Below are positions 1 to 10,129 of a DNA stretch of 64,000 bases, piece after piece (positions within the stretch are counted from its first letter, which is position 1; every line of letters starts with the position of its first letter). The position numbers and the translations under genes are program-made. Origin of the DNA: Pomphorhynchus laevis (lineage: Eukaryota; Acanthocephala; Palaeacanthocephala; Echinorhynchida; Pomphorhynchidae); assembly GCA_012934845.2 (NCBI GenBank), contig WNNJ02001297.1, positions 1-64,000 on the forward strand, in the 5' to 3' direction. The notes below the pieces were generated by a model. It was not told the origin of the DNA and ran no database searches. It worked only from the letters and a program-made list of their open reading frames with translations.

Positions 1-64
<64 letters not shown>
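1..64. repeat. (AT)n microsatellite
   Basis: Uninterrupted AT dinucleotide repeat from the window edge to about position 64. It abuts the 3' end of a minus-strand Penelope-like element. Confidence 0.98.
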
Positions 65-68
<4 letters not shown>

Positions 69-620
69 GTCGTAAGTAGATAAAAAACAGGAAATGAAGA
101 CCAAGAGCAATTTCTTGTAAAGCTTTCGGGCTAACTGCCCTTCTTCAGTACATCTACAAAAAAATTACAGTTCTGATTAGCACAAAAAATAGTAATGAAA
201 ATCAAATTGTTCAATGCAACTAACAGAGAGAAATATAAATAATTCAATTTCGGAACTCATATATTCACGGCAAGTGATATATGTGCTCGGCATTTAATTG
301 TTGGTCTGCCATGAGTTGTCCGATCCAAAACATTTCCCTTTGTTTACGCTTAGCCGTGTCAGGAACATTTGCCTCAATAATTATCGTTTCCATCTTATGG
401 TTTTCATTTTCTATGCAGTGTTTAGCTGCCTCGTCATTTATATTTCCCTTGCATAGAAACACTCAGATAATTTATACGGCTGAAAATGTCACTTGACAAA
501 GTGATTTGCAGAGGCAATAATTCGGAGCACAACCCTTAATCTCGTTGATGGTCTTTGTGGGTACCTTACAATGGCGGATTCACTTGTTTCAATAATGCAA
601 TATATCCTAAATTATTTCCA
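65..620 (-). mobile_element. Penelope-like element, 3' end with GIY-YIG endonuclease tail
   Basis: Read on the minus strand. An open frame at 462-265 encodes a C-terminal GIY-YIG-type segment: an 'AAKHCIE' stretch, then 'KRKQREMFWIG', then 'LNAEHIY'. This is the order found after the catalytic part of Penelope-like endonucleases. Downstream on the same strand (148 to 124) the 3' untranslated region holds CTGAAGA, a GGGC/GCCC stem with an AGTTA loop, then GAAA, the arrangement of a hammerhead-like core. The element is 5' truncated and broken. It ends against the AT microsatellite. Confidence 0.7.
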
Positions 621-1235
621 ATCATAGCAGCGGCAACACCGGTACAATAAGACAAATGATTTGTATATCTAGGTCATGTTTCGCAAAACATTTTTTCACA
701 CGTTGAAATATTTATATTTGACTTTAATTTTAAGATCTTCACATATAGGAAATATTCCATTATGCTACCATCATGAATAGGCATCATTAACGCTATGAGT
801 GAACTTCAATTTTCAACATCTACGGTGTGATGTTATAAATAATAATTGTATTGTAAGTAATAAGACAAACAAATATTTTTCATTAAATATTAATAATAAT
901 TGTAATTGCAATATCACATATATTGGTTTTTTAATACATAAGGTTTTTTAATACATAAGTTTTCCAAATGTTTATCATTGATATATTGAACAATTAAAAG
1001 GAAAGATAAAATTAATGAAGATATATATATAGAACTTAATAAATTCAATGATAAGTTTATAATAACAAATATTGATAAAGCTAGTAATAACTTTGTATTC
1101 ATATACAATAAGCTTTGTTAGGATATACTGGTAAAGAGGTCAATTATATGTAAACACAACATGTGAACGCAGTGATTTTAGTGATTTTAAATTAGTGATT
1201 TTAGTTCAGAAACAATTATTACAAGTCACAAATGT
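620..1235. other. AT-rich stretch, no feature seen
   Basis: No convincing coding frame, splice-site-bounded exon or known repeat. Only short AT-rich shadow frames are present. Confidence 0.5.
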
Positions 1236-2755
1236 GTTCCTAATAATCATAAACGTGTTCTGATTAACATCGTGAGGATCGCCTAGCATAAGTTGTTCAC
1301 CACTTATGTTTGTCTTTACGAACAATTTCATCATCAAACCGATTTTCTAATTTAGCATATTCAATATTCGTTCAAGAGTCATCATAACTAAGCTATTTGG
1401 GAATTAAGGTTCTATCCTGGTAAAATCTTTTGCATGTTTATTCATTGTTCTATAATGGATAAAAAGAGTGTAAAGGTTGAATCAGATAATAAAACTATAT
1501 CTATATTATATTGGAATTAAAAATTACATTAAAATCCAATAAAACCTAGGTTCATACGTAGTGCGTTTAAATGTACATTAAAACCACTTTCTGTCTATAT
1601 GAATAAAATACTTAAAATAATTAAAGCACAGTTAAAAAATATTGCAAGGTAATCGAAATTAATACTGGTATAAAACACTATTTCAGTATTAATTCTACAA
1701 TACAAGTTTTACTAGAGATAAGATTTTTAATGTAGAGACATCTATATTTAGAAAACTAAAAGATTTTTCAATGGGACGTAATATCCCAATAATAGTTGAT
1801 TTATTTTATAGCTTTATAGAATATAAATTTGTTCATAATTGTGGAAAAAATAAATCTAAATTATATAAAGATATATGTTTAAATATATTGATGACATATG
1901 TGTAATTTAAGTAATAATTTTTATTCAATAATTAAAAAATAATATCCAGGTTACCTAATTAGTAATAAAACCAAAATTGATGATACAACAGGTATATATC
2001 TAGACATGAACATTAAATTAACACAAATTAAAACTACTTCTGATTTTTATCGTAATTATGGCATATCTAAATTGACAAGATAAATTTTTGCATAAGTATT
2101 CATGTATACCATATTATATAAAATATAATAAAGTTTAAACTATCTTGTTATACATATTAACTACTTACAATTGCTGAAAATGATGCCAGCTAGGCATCGA
2201 AATATTCAATTTAATAAATTTTGCGTTGGTTTTTGCCATCTTTCTTCTAATTTAATAGATGCATATTTTAAACTAGATTATTATAAAAATATAAAACAGA
2301 AATTAGTAAAATATATAAATCAACAAAATTAAAAATCATTAGCAAAACATTTTTATGGATGGATAATAAATAATATACTTTGTGTTAGAAGAAACACTAT
2401 ATAATCAAATTGCATCAGATGAAATACGTCATTAGCACTGTTTAGCTCCCTGCTGTGTTGGGTTGAGGAATAGGCGCCGAAACCTGATAACATAGCAGTT
2501 CCTCGTTATGACCTCTAATCCTGATTCTGATACAATGTCCATTATTTATTAGTCAATTCATAAAAATTGACTTTTATTTTAAATTTCATTTTTTAACTTG
2601 GTTTAAACTATAATAAATTTTATAACTATTATTTATTATTTATAATTATTTACTTATTTAATATTTTATTATTAAATTTCGATTTAGCATTTTTTCAATT
2701 TTATAATTATATTAAATACGTAGACTAGTTATCTGATTTGATCAGTTGTTTCGTT
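1235..2755 (+). mobile_element. Penelope-like RT element (abundant family), decayed copy
   Basis: Decayed copy of the most abundant family in the window. Recognisable in order are the YW-PKLHKNP type segment (about 1510-1560), the KPLSVYMNKI stretch, an MGRN version of the RT 'G-x-P-x-G' block near 1770, and the Y-I-D-D block near 1880. A conserved 3' tail runs from about 2430 and ends near 2745 with ACGTAGACT, GTTATCTGATTTGAT. The segment 1240-1480 is shared with the copy at 16.5 kb. The RT style (Y-I-D-D, then 'IYPESL') resembles the large Penelope-like group common in invertebrates. No endonuclease follows the RT. The copy is broken in many places. Confidence 0.75.
2428..2525 (+). ncRNA. 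Structured RNA tail (pseudoknot) of Penelope-like element
   Basis: Decayed instance of the tail structure. The P2 strands CTGCTGTG and CATAGCAG still pair, with one G-U wobble. The P1 strands (AGCTCC with GGCGCC) are largely degraded. See the better copies at 44,015, 17,770, 15,235 and 17,285. Confidence 0.5.
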
Positions 2756-3257
2756 ACACCATAGAGGGATTTCCAAGTTACTAGCGATGATATCTGCGAT
2801 AAATTGGTAAAAAATGCTCGAACTTAAATCACTAATTAGCCTTAGCGTTAGTCATAGGTTCCTTATAGTTTGAGGTTCCTTTTCCCAAATCGATTTTTGC
2901 AATTTCTAATGCAATGCTTTATCATATATTCTGCAATTGTTTGGACTTCTTGGATTTTTACCTACTTTATACTACGTCACTTAGTATGAAACCGGCAACA
3001 ATGGTTTGTCAGCAGATATAAAATTTAAACTTGGAAGGGTTCCTCTGATTCAAAGCAGATCCATTTTGATTTCAATGATTCAAAGCACGATCTACAACAT
3101 CTACTCCAACATTTCGGTCATTGAAGTATTATGGCAACTTAGATGACTTCAAATGTGTTTAAACATACAGCATTTCAGAGTATCACTGTCTTTTGGAGAT
3201 CTACATTTATGTCAGTGCAAGTTAAACTAAACTGCATATAATCATCATTATATTTCC
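2756..3257. other. Unassigned AT-rich stretch
   Basis: No feature can be supported. A short region around 3050-3120 is less AT-rich, with repeated 'gattcaaagca', but it shows no open family match. Confidence 0.4.
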
Positions 3258-3432
3258 TAAATAATTATTGGAGCTGGATCAAAGAAAAGATGATTTTTTT
3301 TCAATATTTCGCAAACTTCTGTTAGCATATTTAAAAAATTACTGTAATTTTCTGAAGATACTAACAGAAGTTAGCTAAATATCAAAAATAATTTCTTATT
3401 TTCTTTGATCCAGATTCAATAATTATTTATCA
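3258..3432. repeat. Fold-back (inverted-repeat) element
   Basis: The outer arms pair: AATAATTATT, GGAGCTGGATCAAAGAAAA on the left with TTTTCTTTGATCCAG, ATTCAATAATTATT on the right. The inner arms carry ATATTTCGC, CTTCTGTTAG on the left and CTAACAGAAG, TTAGCTAAATAT on the right, next to CTGAAGAT. The same internal core (TTTCGCTA, a TAG palindrome, ATCTTCAG) recurs in the fold-back elements at 23.9-24.7 kb and 31.35 kb. It looks like a non-autonomous hairpin element. Confidence 0.7.
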
Positions 3433-3969
3433 ATAATGGATCAGTATCAACAATTCAAAATTATATTTCCTTTTCTAATTTGAAAATAGTAATCAGAAAA
3501 AAATATCGAGAAAGTTAATTAGAACAAAAATAACAATACAAATAGAATACCATTAGTATAATAAGTGTTTATTAGAGACAAGAGAGAAGGCACGAAGACA
3601 AAAATGTGATGAAAAAAAATGACCATGAATCAACCGAGAATGGCATCACTCTTGATACAAGACATAAAGCAAAAAATCCATTTCGCATCCCTTGAAAAGC
3701 AGTTTCGCACACCAAGGGCTACAATAATCCTTTTTCGGGATACCCTGATTAAATATATACCATTAAAATATCTATTACCTTACAAGAAAGATGTATATAA
3801 TACCTACTCTCGTTAACCGTATTCATGAAAGTATTTCTTAAATTGCAATATTACTAGTGCGATTATGTAATTGAACTATGTTGTGTAATGATAATTGTAT
3901 TAAACCTTTAATATCTTAGTAATTAATGTAAAAAAGATTTATCCAGTAATTATTACTGTCTGCTTTTAG
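3433..3969. other. Unassigned; one short plus-strand frame
   Basis: A 65-codon plus-strand frame lies at 3619-3816, with 'KYIPLKYLLPYKKDVYN' near its end. It could be an exon of the motor gene, since myosins have a similar 'P-Y-...-VY' segment early in the motor. It lacks clear splice borders and I do not call it. Confidence 0.3.
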
Positions 3970-4029
3970 CGGGAAAGCTACTGGGCATTGAGAGCAAGGA
4001 GTTACTAAGAGAACTAATATCATCATCTT
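3970..4029 (+). CDS. CHS: Possible myosin motor exon ('LLG' helix)
   Basis: A 60-nt block is bounded by a pyrimidine-rich acceptor (TGCTTTTAG) and a consensus donor (GTAAGT). It reads GKLLGIESKELLRELISSS, which fits the conserved myosin segment A-x-LLG-(V/I)-x-x-x-x-L-x-x-x-L just before the middle of the motor domain. It is in the same strand and order as the later motor exons. It is short, so chance similarity cannot be excluded. At least one exon between it and the next recognised one is missing, because the phases differ. Confidence 0.45.
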
Positions 4030-4467
4030 GTAAGTATTAAACTTGCCTATATTAATATTTAATATTTATTAAATATTAACATCAATTTTCGCTATTTAAT
4101 TTGGTTTTCAGTCGCATACATTCTATGGGTTTTTAATAACACCTATATGATGCAAAGTTAAAAATAAAATTTTAGTTATTTTAACTAATTTTAACTTGTG
4201 GCTCGTGTTTAAACTAGGCATAATTAAAATTTGTAAACTAGGTAGCTTCTCCATACTCATTTTAGTTGCATCGTACCGTCTACCAAAATCCCGATTAAAC
4301 TTCTGACTGTAAACATTTAATAATGTTTGCATTATTAAATAATGCAAAATAAATAAAATAAATAAATAATATATTATTAATTAATTATTATTAATATATT
4401 ATTATATTATATTTCACGTTAAAAAAGTCTTTGTTATTTAAACTCTTACAATCTAAAGTAAATACAA

Positions 4468-4586
4468 CCGACGAACTTGCAGACCGACGAGCTTTCAGAC
4501 CGATGAACTTTCAGACCGACGAACTTTCAGACCGACGAACTTTCAGACCGACGAACTTTCAGACCGACGAACTTTCAGACCAACTT
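4468..4586 (+). repeat. 16-bp tandem repeat in LINE 5' UTR
   Basis: About seven copies of GAACTTTCAGACCGAC, the outer ones diverged. They lie about 90 bp upstream of the LINE start codon. The LINE at 45.5 kb has an 18-bp array of related sequence in the same position. Confidence 0.95.
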
Positions 4587-4673
4587 TGAAATTCTTAGCT
4601 GCTAATTAATAACTACTTACAATCTAAATTAAATACACAAATTACACAATCGGAAGAGCAAGGTCCTTGCTAA

Positions 4674-7600
4674 ATGGTCCGAGGAAAAACTTCATCAATG
4701 CAACTCTGCTGCACTTGTAATGGTCCTGCAGCTCGCTGTAAGGGTTGCAAATGTGCGAAAAACAATAGAAAATGCACAAATTGTCGAGCTTCTGATTGTA
4801 TGAATTCTTCTAAAATGGAAATTGTTCATGCGAATCCTTACGATGGATGTTCAGATTCTACCTCTCAGTCAACTAAAATTAATAAGGTTGCATGTAACCC
4901 TTCTATTAACTTCACAGCTACTCAATCCGTAATGAACATACCTAAATCTCCGCTTACCGAAGTCTTATCTATGAGACAAGTTTACGACCGTGTCATCCAA
5001 TGGCGTCCCAACTTATTGATGTTACCAGCGTGTAATGCTAGTCGTATGGTCATCAAGATACTGACATCTTTCTATTCGTGCCTTGCAAGCAATGGGATGG
5101 ACGCAAATTTTTCATTGATAAAGGCAACAGTATTTTCTCATTGTATTTTGCAGAGATTACAAACTTCGAGAATTGGGATAGTAAGAAAAACCTTAGAGCG
5201 CAGACTAGCACTTTGGGAATCTGGGAAAATAGGCGAACTGTACAGCGAGGCAAACTATCTGCAGAGTGAAAGATCTTTGCGGAATGACAAGAATGATATG
5301 GATTGGACTAAGCGCTATCGAAATTTAGTGACTCGTAGACGGTTGGCAGCAAGTACGTCCATTTTGGAAGGTGAAACTCTATCCCGAATGCTATCACCCG
5401 ACGAATGCATAAACGGCAAGTCCGTTAGGGAAGCACTATCTGATCTTCATCCTCAAGCAGCACCTATGATGCATAGTGCATTACTCTCCGATTACTTACC
5501 TGGAACAGTTACTCATCAAACTAGCCGATATTTCGTGTTAGACGATCAATGTATTATTCGTACTTGCAAGCGAACTCAAGGTGAAGTTGGTCCATCTGGC
5601 CTAGACGCACTCAGCTGGAGGCACATGTTAACGAAATTTGGACAGGACTCGATAAATTTAGCACGGTCCCTTGCTTCATTTGCGATAAGGCTAGCGACTG
5701 AGTCAGTGGAACCCATTCAGCTAGAAGCTTATACAACTTGTCGCTTACTCGCCCTACAAAAGAAATCGGGTGGCATTCGACCGATTGGAATCGGGGACAC
5801 CGCAAGACGAATAGTTAGCAAGACAATAATAGAGATCGTGAGAAAGGATATTCAACAGGTGGCCGGGATTTCCCAGCTAGCTGCGGGACAGAAAGGAGGT
5901 ATCGATCATGCTGTTCACTCACTACGTGCAAGATATACATCAGGACGTGACATGTGTATGCTAGCCATAGACGCTTCTAATGCGTTCAACTCTCTAAATC
6001 GAAATGTAGCACTGCATAACATAGAGTACGGATGCCCCTCGTTATCACGTGTACTAAATAATATATATAGTACTCCTGCACAATAGGTTCTTGGAGATGG
6101 CAGTAGCATATACTCAATGGAAGGTTTTACACAAGGAGACCCCTTCGCGATGCTAGGTTTCGCAATCTCGCCTCTTCCTCTTATAGCACTTATCAGTCGT
6201 CCGGTCCCCGACGTTTTTCAAAAATGGTATGCCGACGACGCGAATTTTGTTGGAAAGTCAGATGAACTGAAAACGGTATGGGATTTACTGATTCACGAGG
6301 GTCCTAAATTCGGCTACCATGTGAATCCAGAAAAGAATGTACTTGTGTCGCATTTCCCGATCTCTTAACGATATTCCCTCACCAGACATCAAAACCTCGA
6401 TCAACGGAACAATGATCTTGGGTGCTCCAATAGGGTCTGCAGAGTTTGTGGAAGAGACTATCCGGTTGAAAGCATACAAATGGACCGCACTTGTGCGAAA
6501 ACTAGCAGTGGTTGCCAACATCGATCCGAACGTTGCATACTGCGGCCTGATAAGCTCAGTCCAAATGAAATGGGTCTTTTTTACGAACAAGCTAGTGTCA
6601 TGAAGAATGGTTTACGGACTTGGGATCTGCACTTAGAGATGTTCTTCTTCCCCTTTTTCGCAGATTGGAATCTAAATCAGAATTGGAAGGTGTTACTCAC
6701 ATCTCCTTTAAAGCTGGGAGGACTTGGAATTGTGGACCCCACCTTTACATTGAGTCTAGAGTACGATAGCTCTTTATCTCTCGCATCAACGTATGACATC
6801 GGTGACCGAGCAGAAGCTCTTTATGATATTCAAAAATCGAGATTACTAGAGATTACTTCCATACGAATGAGCAGGTTGAAAGAGCGACTACATAGCGTAG
6901 CTGACAATTTCGATTCATCAGTTCACAACGCGATTTCGCATGCGATGCGATCAGGTGCATCATCGTGGTTAAGTGCATTGCCTCCATCAACCGAAAAGCA
7001 CAATCTGTCTTCCAATCAATTCAAAGATGCCATAGTCAGCCGTTATGGACAAGTGCCTTCAGACCTGACGAATCGTTTTTCCTTGTGGTGAGAAGCTGGA
7101 TATAAGTCATGCACTTGCTTGTAGAAACGGGGGCCTTCCTATTATACGCCACAACGCTATAAGGGACATACTTGCCATAGAGCTTTCTCGAGTGTGTAAC
7201 TCTGTGAACACGGAGCCGGTCCTGAGCACAGTACCTGCAAATCTAAAATTTATGGAACGCACAACTACACGTGACATTAGTGCCAGGCTTGATATTGTTT
7301 GTTCTGGTCTTGGCAACGATTGGTTTGAGCGGACGTTTCTAGACGTTACGGTTTTTTCGGTTTTTGCTCAGGCCAGTAGCTCTAGATCTCTCGAAGCAAA
7401 TTTTCAGTACAATGAACAACGAAAATTGTCTAAATACAATGAAAGAATAATGGAGGTGGAACGAGGAGAATTCATTCCGTTCGTTTTATCTTCATCTAGT
7501 GGATTGGGGAATCAGGCAATCAAAGTACTGAAAATCCTTTCTGGTGCAATCTCTCGCCGAACGAATGCAGAATACGCCGAAACGCTCACTCGGATCAAAA

Positions 7601-7755
7601 GGAAAATATCCATTGAAATAGCCCGCTCCACCTCAGCATGTTTACGAGCCCCACGTTTACGCAAGAACGGTGCAATACAGTCAGACGGAACTAAGTTAAA
7701 CAGCTTGAATCAGGTTTTCTCAGAAGAAATTGTAGACAATGATTTGTATCGTTGA
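4674..7755 (+). pseudogene. CXC-RT-RLE polyprotein of LINE (disrupted)
   Basis: The ORF starts at MVRGKTSS with a Cys-rich CXC (tesmin-like) finger: CCTCNG, CKGCKC, C-x2-C-x4-C over residues 12-44. RT blocks follow: GPSGLDALSWR (about residue 305), GGIRPIGIGD, motif A LAIDASNAFNSLNR, motif B EGFTQGDPFAM (from 6117), motif C WYADDANFVGK (about 6225-6260). The C-terminal part carries SHALACRNGG, IRHNAIRDIL, RLDIVC and FLDVTVF, which fit a PD-(D/E)xK restriction-like endonuclease as in R2-type elements. It nicks DNA and primes reverse transcription of its own RNA. The frame is broken by one stop at 6084-6086 and by frameshifts near 6350, 6598 and 7085. Otherwise the domains are intact. Confidence 0.85.
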
Positions 7756-7837
7756 ACTAATGCCCATTTGCGGGTATAATATGTATTTAATAATAATAAA
7801 AAATATATATTATTATATTATATATTATTAATTTTTT

Positions 7838-8264
7838 TAATTATAATTTAAAATACATATTATACCCGCAAATGGGCATTAGTTCAACGATACAAATCAT
7901 TGTCTACAATTTCTTCTGAGAAAACCTGATTCAAGCTGTTTAACTTAGTTCCGTCCGACTGTATTGCACCGTTCTTGCGTAAACGTGGGGCTCGTAAACA
8001 TGCTGAGGCGGAGCGGGTGAGCGTTTCGGCGTATTCTGCATTCGTTCGGCGAGAGATTGCACCAGAAAGGGTTTTCAGTAATTTGATTGCCTGATCCCCC
8101 AATCCACCAGATGAAGATAAAACGAACGGAATGAATGTCCCTCGTTCCACCTCCATTATTCTTTCATTGTATTTAGACAATTTTCGTTGTTCATTGTACT
8201 GAAAATTTGCTTCGAGAGATCTAGAGCTACTGGCCCGAGCAAAAACCGAAAAAACCGTATTTTT
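7838..8264 (-). mobile_element. Inverted 3'-end copy of the CXC LINE
   Basis: The minus strand repeats the last about 420 bp of the LINE to its left (frame 8180-7884), in tail-to-tail orientation with a 40-80 bp AT-rich gap. It matches the first copy from the FLDVTVF/SVFA region to the GGGCATTAG 3' UTR. It differs by an internal deletion of about 11 codons and scattered substitutions. It is a separate 5'-truncated insertion or a product of rearrangement. Confidence 0.9.
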
Positions 8265-8640
8265 ATATATTATTATTATTTTAATATATTATTAAACTTT
8301 ATTATTAAGTTTAATAATTTAACTTCATACATTCATAATGCGAAAATAATGGATAGATACGAGAATGCGATAATGAGAAACATAATGTGATATAAACTAT
8401 AGATTATACGTATATGGTGTGTAGTTGATACTTTTATTATTTGAAGAAATAGTGCGATCCATATCACTTCTTGAATATGTTAAATGATGCAGATGATTAT
8501 ATTCAGTGGATATTAACAAAGGAAGAAAATGATGTGTAATAATTAGATCACCTACTAATATAGTTGAAACTGATGCTTCCCAAAATATTAATGAATATTC
8601 TAACATTGTTAATTTGAGGAGCAATATATCTAGGAAGTGA
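8265..8640. other. AT-rich stretch, nothing recognised
   Basis: Mostly A/T with no family motif. It may include the decayed upstream part of the Penelope-like element that follows. Confidence 0.4.
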
Positions 8641-9670
8641 AATACTTCCTCTGCTTAATATCTTTTCTTTAGAGCCAAGAAAATCAGCTCTAGTATCTAT
8701 AAAAAGAAGAAAGATAATCATTAATAAGATCCTACTAACTAGTGGATATCCTACATGAGCAATTAAAAATCTTATTAAAAAATAATGTTAGGATGAAACT
8801 GGTAGGGTCTCAAATAGAATCAAAATACATATGTATACCCTGTATTAATTATAAATAGAACACCAAAATGATTAAGCACATAAAGGGTTTGCAAAGGGGC
8901 AAAAAACAATTGTTTATAACAGAAAAATGACCAAAATAAAAGACTTCTTAAACGTAAACCTGATTACAATCAATATGGTTATGGATATCAAATACCATGC
9001 GGTATATGTGATGAGGCTTATATAAGACAAAATGTAAGGTTTGACTAAACGTATTGGACAACATAAATATTCTGTTAAAATATGAATAGGATCTGGCGCT
9101 GTTATATACCATTCTTTAAACAATAATATATAATATCTTTTGAGAATAGTGTAATAATTTCAGTGGAAAACGGTATTTTAATGCGAAGAATACAGGAAGC
9201 ATATTTTATGAATAAACATAACATTTAATGCGTAATAATAAGCCGAATATTGATATTATAACTAATATTTTATAATTATAATTAAATGTTTTGTTTGTTA
9301 AATTTATTATTTTATGTAATGCAATTGATAAGTTTTGTTTTAATTTTTAATTTTATTTTTCAAATCTTTTTTTTTATTTATTTTAATTTAAATTTAATTG
9401 TGACCTTAAGTATAATTTGTTTCATTTTGTACCTAGTGAATTTTTCAGTGTTCAATTTTTGTTTTTACAAAAAAAGAACACATTTAGTTGTTTGATCTAC
9501 TGCGCTGTGGTAAATATGATTCTGGAATGGATTTTGAACACTTTGATTTGCTGTGTCGTGAACTAACTATATATTTGGGTTTCGTTGTTCATTTTTTATA
9601 ATTTTGTCCTGATGATGATATCAGTTAACTATCGAAAATTTAATTTTGAATAAAAATAATGATTTCACTC
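8640..9670 (+). mobile_element. Penelope-like element with GIY-YIG endonuclease, decayed
   Basis: Plus strand. Around 8960-9130 the translated pieces show YQIPCGICDEAYI then GLTKRIGQHKYSVK and SGAVIYHSLN, the order of a Penelope-type GIY-YIG endonuclease (Y-x-I-P-C, YI-G-Q-T, L-x-x-R-I-x-x-H). RRIQEAYFMNKHN near 9180-9225 is the usual C-terminal end. The 3' UTR runs to about 9660. It contains CTGATGA (9609-9615), a GATA/TATC stem with a TCAGTTAAC loop, and GAAA (9634), similar to the tail motif of the element at the left edge. The copy is broken in several places. Confidence 0.7.
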
Positions 9671-9759
9671 TCTTCACTAATTAAATATAATTTAAAATTA
9701 GTTAACAACCAATTTATAATAAATAATATTTTCGACGACATCTTACCTATAAGATCATC

Positions 9760-10010
9760 TAGTCCTCGCTGTCCTAACCATGCCCCCTGTTTGATTATGA
9801 ATGTATGTCAGCGAAACGCACTTTACGTCATCTTAATCGAACTTATATAAGATTTCTTCGAAGTTATTCATTGTTGAAATTGTATCATCAATATATCGGT
9901 TTCTTGTATATCGTCATCCCTATCATTCACTTCTGAAATAAAAATGCTCGTCTTTTTGGTTGTTTCAAAACCAAAAAGTTCCATTGGAATAGCTCTCGTG
10001 TGGGCTAGCT
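9760..10010 (-). mobile_element. Penelope-like RT fragment
   Basis: Minus-strand translation gives ELAHTRAIPMELFGF and, in the next stretch, RNRYIDDTISTMNN, the Y-I-D-D-T block of Penelope-like reverse transcriptases, plus 'EEILYKF'. It is a short, decayed fragment on the opposite strand to its neighbour, so it is a separate insertion. Confidence 0.55.
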
Positions 10011-10129
10011 CATGGTGTCTCAGATAAATCTTCATTGTTACTTTTGTTATATTTCTGCAGTGTTTTTGTCTAATAAATCTTTATACTTGAAAAAAATATT
10101 TATAACTATTATTATTAAAAAAATAAAAA

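Larger units (their letters stand above)
4410..7800 (+). mobile_element. LINE with CXC finger, RT and restriction-like endonuclease
   Basis: Near-complete non-LTR retrotransposon. The likely 5' end is near 4410 (ACGTTAAAAAAGTCTTTGTT, also found at the start of the LINE at 45.5 kb). A 16-bp tandem repeat follows, then the ORF from 4674 to 7755. The 3' end has a short hairpin-capable stretch (GCCCATTTGCGGGTATAAT) and an AT-rich tail. It sits in an intron of the host gene. Few disruptions compared with the other copies suggest it is among the youngest LINEs here. Confidence 0.85.

Noticed and set aside
265-496. Plus-strand 71-codon ORF at the left edge
   Set aside because: Shadow of the minus-strand GIY-YIG frame, which has clear family spacing.
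2428-2525. GAAAC and CTGATGA boxes in the abundant family's tail as a hammerhead ribozyme
   Set aside because: The boxes occur in the wrong order with no complementary stem II. The pseudoknot explains the conservation better.
3619-3816. 65-codon ORF as a motor exon
   Set aside because: Only a vague Y-x-x-x-V-Y pattern and no clear splice sites.
4112-4160. Possible tiny motor exon after the acceptor TTTGGTTTTCAG (reads AYILWVFNNTY)
   Set aside because: Similarity to the myosin A-x-Y-x-x-L-F-x-W helix is faint and no donor with a suitable phase is visible.
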